Part shown: positions 63,035 through 64,000 of the stretch, piece by piece | Position numbering within the stretch: the first letter of the stretch is position 1 | How the letters are laid out: every line of letters begins with the position of its first letter | Assembly (NCBI RefSeq): GCF_932526225.1 | Contig: NC_064046.1 | Span: forward strand, 7,613,219 to 7,677,218 | Length of the DNA: 64,000 bases | Origin: Nematostella vectensis | Taxonomy: Eukaryota; Cnidaria; Anthozoa; Actiniaria; Edwardsiidae | Reading direction: 5' to 3' | Translations under genes and position numbers: made by a program | Notes under the pieces: generated by a model | Told to the model about the DNA's origin: nothing | Database searches by the model: none | What the model saw: only the letters and a program-made list of their open reading frames with translations

Positions 63035-64000
63035 ATGAGTATAATATCTACTGATGGTATAGTAACAAACAAGAGTGAGTTGGGAAGTAAAAACCAATTG
63101 ATCGATACTCTTCTGACGATTGATAAGCTTCTGAAGCAGTACGTGGCAGACAACACTAAACCAGCCCTTAAGCCTTGGACCTACAGGTCAATGATACCAG
63201 TGCCAACGCCCCGCAAAAGCGTAAAAAAGATGGCACATGAGTATGAAGACAACATAATACCACCACCATCAAAGTTCCGAGGTAGGCCAGTGCCTACACC
63301 TAGAACTCGCAAACCAGAAACAATGCTAGATGGAGCAGACGAGGCGTGCACTAAAGGGTTTCACTATGTTTTTCGAAGTCGTAATGAAGAATGACAGAGA
63401 CCAACTAGCGCAACTGCAAGGCACGGGGAAGGCCACCGCCCACCATATCACAAATATACTAGAATCTATGGAAGGACTCGAAGTCGCTACAGCATTAAAG
63501 GTCACGTTCAATAAAACGTCTGGTGATGATGTAGTGTTTAAGACTGCGTACTGCGTAAACAACGCGTTTACAATGCGTACTGCGTAAACAAAAATCAATA
63601 GTACTGAGATCAATGAGGCATTGCAGAACGCCCAGAAGCAAGTTCTGAATAGGGTAGCCCAATGGGTATCCGAGGGGTCTGGCTGGAGTATAGAATCAGT
63701 CGATGGCCACTATCTCAATATCGTAAAATACAAGCCGATGAAGGAACGAACTATGGAGTAAGGGCCTGGTAAATATAAAAAACAAACACGACCAATGTTC
63801 AGATGATGTCACATCAGGCACCTATACCTACAAGAGAGTAACCCCCCGCGAATCAACAGGACTGATAAAGAACGCATTAAAGAGTTAGACTACTCAGGTG
63901 TTGAGTTCCCGGTGACTGTCAAACACTTTAACAGAATAGAGAAGCAAAACAAGATCAATATTAATGTATTCAGTTACGATAGCGAACAAATATACCCAGT
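63035..64000 (+). pseudogene. N-terminal part of Polinton-type PolB polyprotein
   Basis: Starts MSIISTDGIVTNKSEL, with two Pro-rich blocks (PVPTPRKS, PVPTPRTRKPE), ALKGFTMFFEVVMKNDRDQL in a second frame (63348), WVSEGSGWSIESVDGHYLNI (about 63670) and LDYSGVEFPVTVKHFNRIEK near 63885. This order matches the region ahead of the C2H2 and polymerase domains in many Polinton-encoded proteins. At least four frame changes; a short local duplication lies at 63548-63592. The polymerase itself is beyond the window. Confidence 0.65.

Larger units (their letters stand above)
61667..64000 (+). mobile_element. second Polinton-like element (partial)
   Basis: Plus-strand cluster of short ORFs followed by the N-terminal part of a Polinton-type PolB polyprotein, cut by the window edge. 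Base composition (higher A on the plus strand) and protein families differ from the first element. The left limit is set at the first plausible ORF and is uncertain. Confidence 0.6.

Overview
The window looks like a stretch of animal genome. An anthozoan cnidarian is the likeliest host; this is inferred from intron density, TTAA-flanked repeats and the mix of CR1/L2-like, BEL/Pao and Polinton-like elements, not proven. Three scales of organisation are visible: one intact intron-rich host gene on the left, a patchwork of decayed transposons in the middle, and a large nested virus-like element on the right. No tRNA, rRNA, CRISPR or bacterial gene organisation is seen.

1-15.7 kb: I could assemble a complete 12-exon gene on the minus strand for the nucleoporin/GATOR2 WD40 protein SEH1 (361 codons plus stop, 2299-15633). 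All splice sites are GT-AG, phases agree, and the total length equals the known family length. Its introns are unusual. Introns 5, 6 and 9 are almost entirely minisatellite (24-, ~42- and 18-bp units), and in each case the array abuts the exon so that its terminal unit is the splice site in use. Two further arrays (18-bp, 1-1637; 14-bp, 2033-2266) lie downstream. Intron 1 holds two related ~1-kb TTAA-ended elements, and intron 2 holds a 3 x ~216-bp tandem repeat.

16-38.7 kb: there are three non-LTR retrotransposons of CR1/L2 type (16.15-19.14, 19.2-23.2, 35.56-38.68 kb). The first has a 67-bp tandem amplification inside its endonuclease domain. A ~1.4-kb foldback element with ~490-510-bp inverted arms carries an RT fragment in its loop. 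A degraded C2H2 plus tyrosine-recombinase-like gene lies at 28.3-29.7 kb. GACGGCCGTC-centred repeats and a possible small two-exon host gene (33.1-33.95 kb) are also present, separated by long stretches with nothing recognisable.

38.7-60.6 kb: this is a Polinton/Maverick (adintovirus-like) element. Nearly all its genes are on the minus strand, in the order protein-primed PolB, overlapping MGC-protein/chromodomain integrase, two tandem paralogues of an unassigned structural-type family, small basic/minor-capsid candidates, double-jelly-roll major capsid, adenain-like protease, packaging ATPase, PLA2-like domain protein, RG-rich protein, adenovirus-pX-like membrane protein, a 120-aa protein, a RING-finger protein and accessory acidic proteins; one conserved unknown gene is on the plus strand. 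Five minus genes have the same TATAAATA box 31-47 nt before the ATG. A 6.1-kb BEL/Pao retrotransposon (42.1-48.3 kb) is nested inside it, as is a ~1.1-kb (ATCC)n array. Many frameshifts sit in homopolymer runs, so sequencing error versus real decay must be separated.

61.5-64 kb: the start of a second, different virus-like element on the plus strand, with small RGRP/zinc-type ORFs and the N-terminal region of a Polinton-type PolB polyprotein. Three of its ORFs share an AT-rich leader ending in TATAnATG. It runs off the window.
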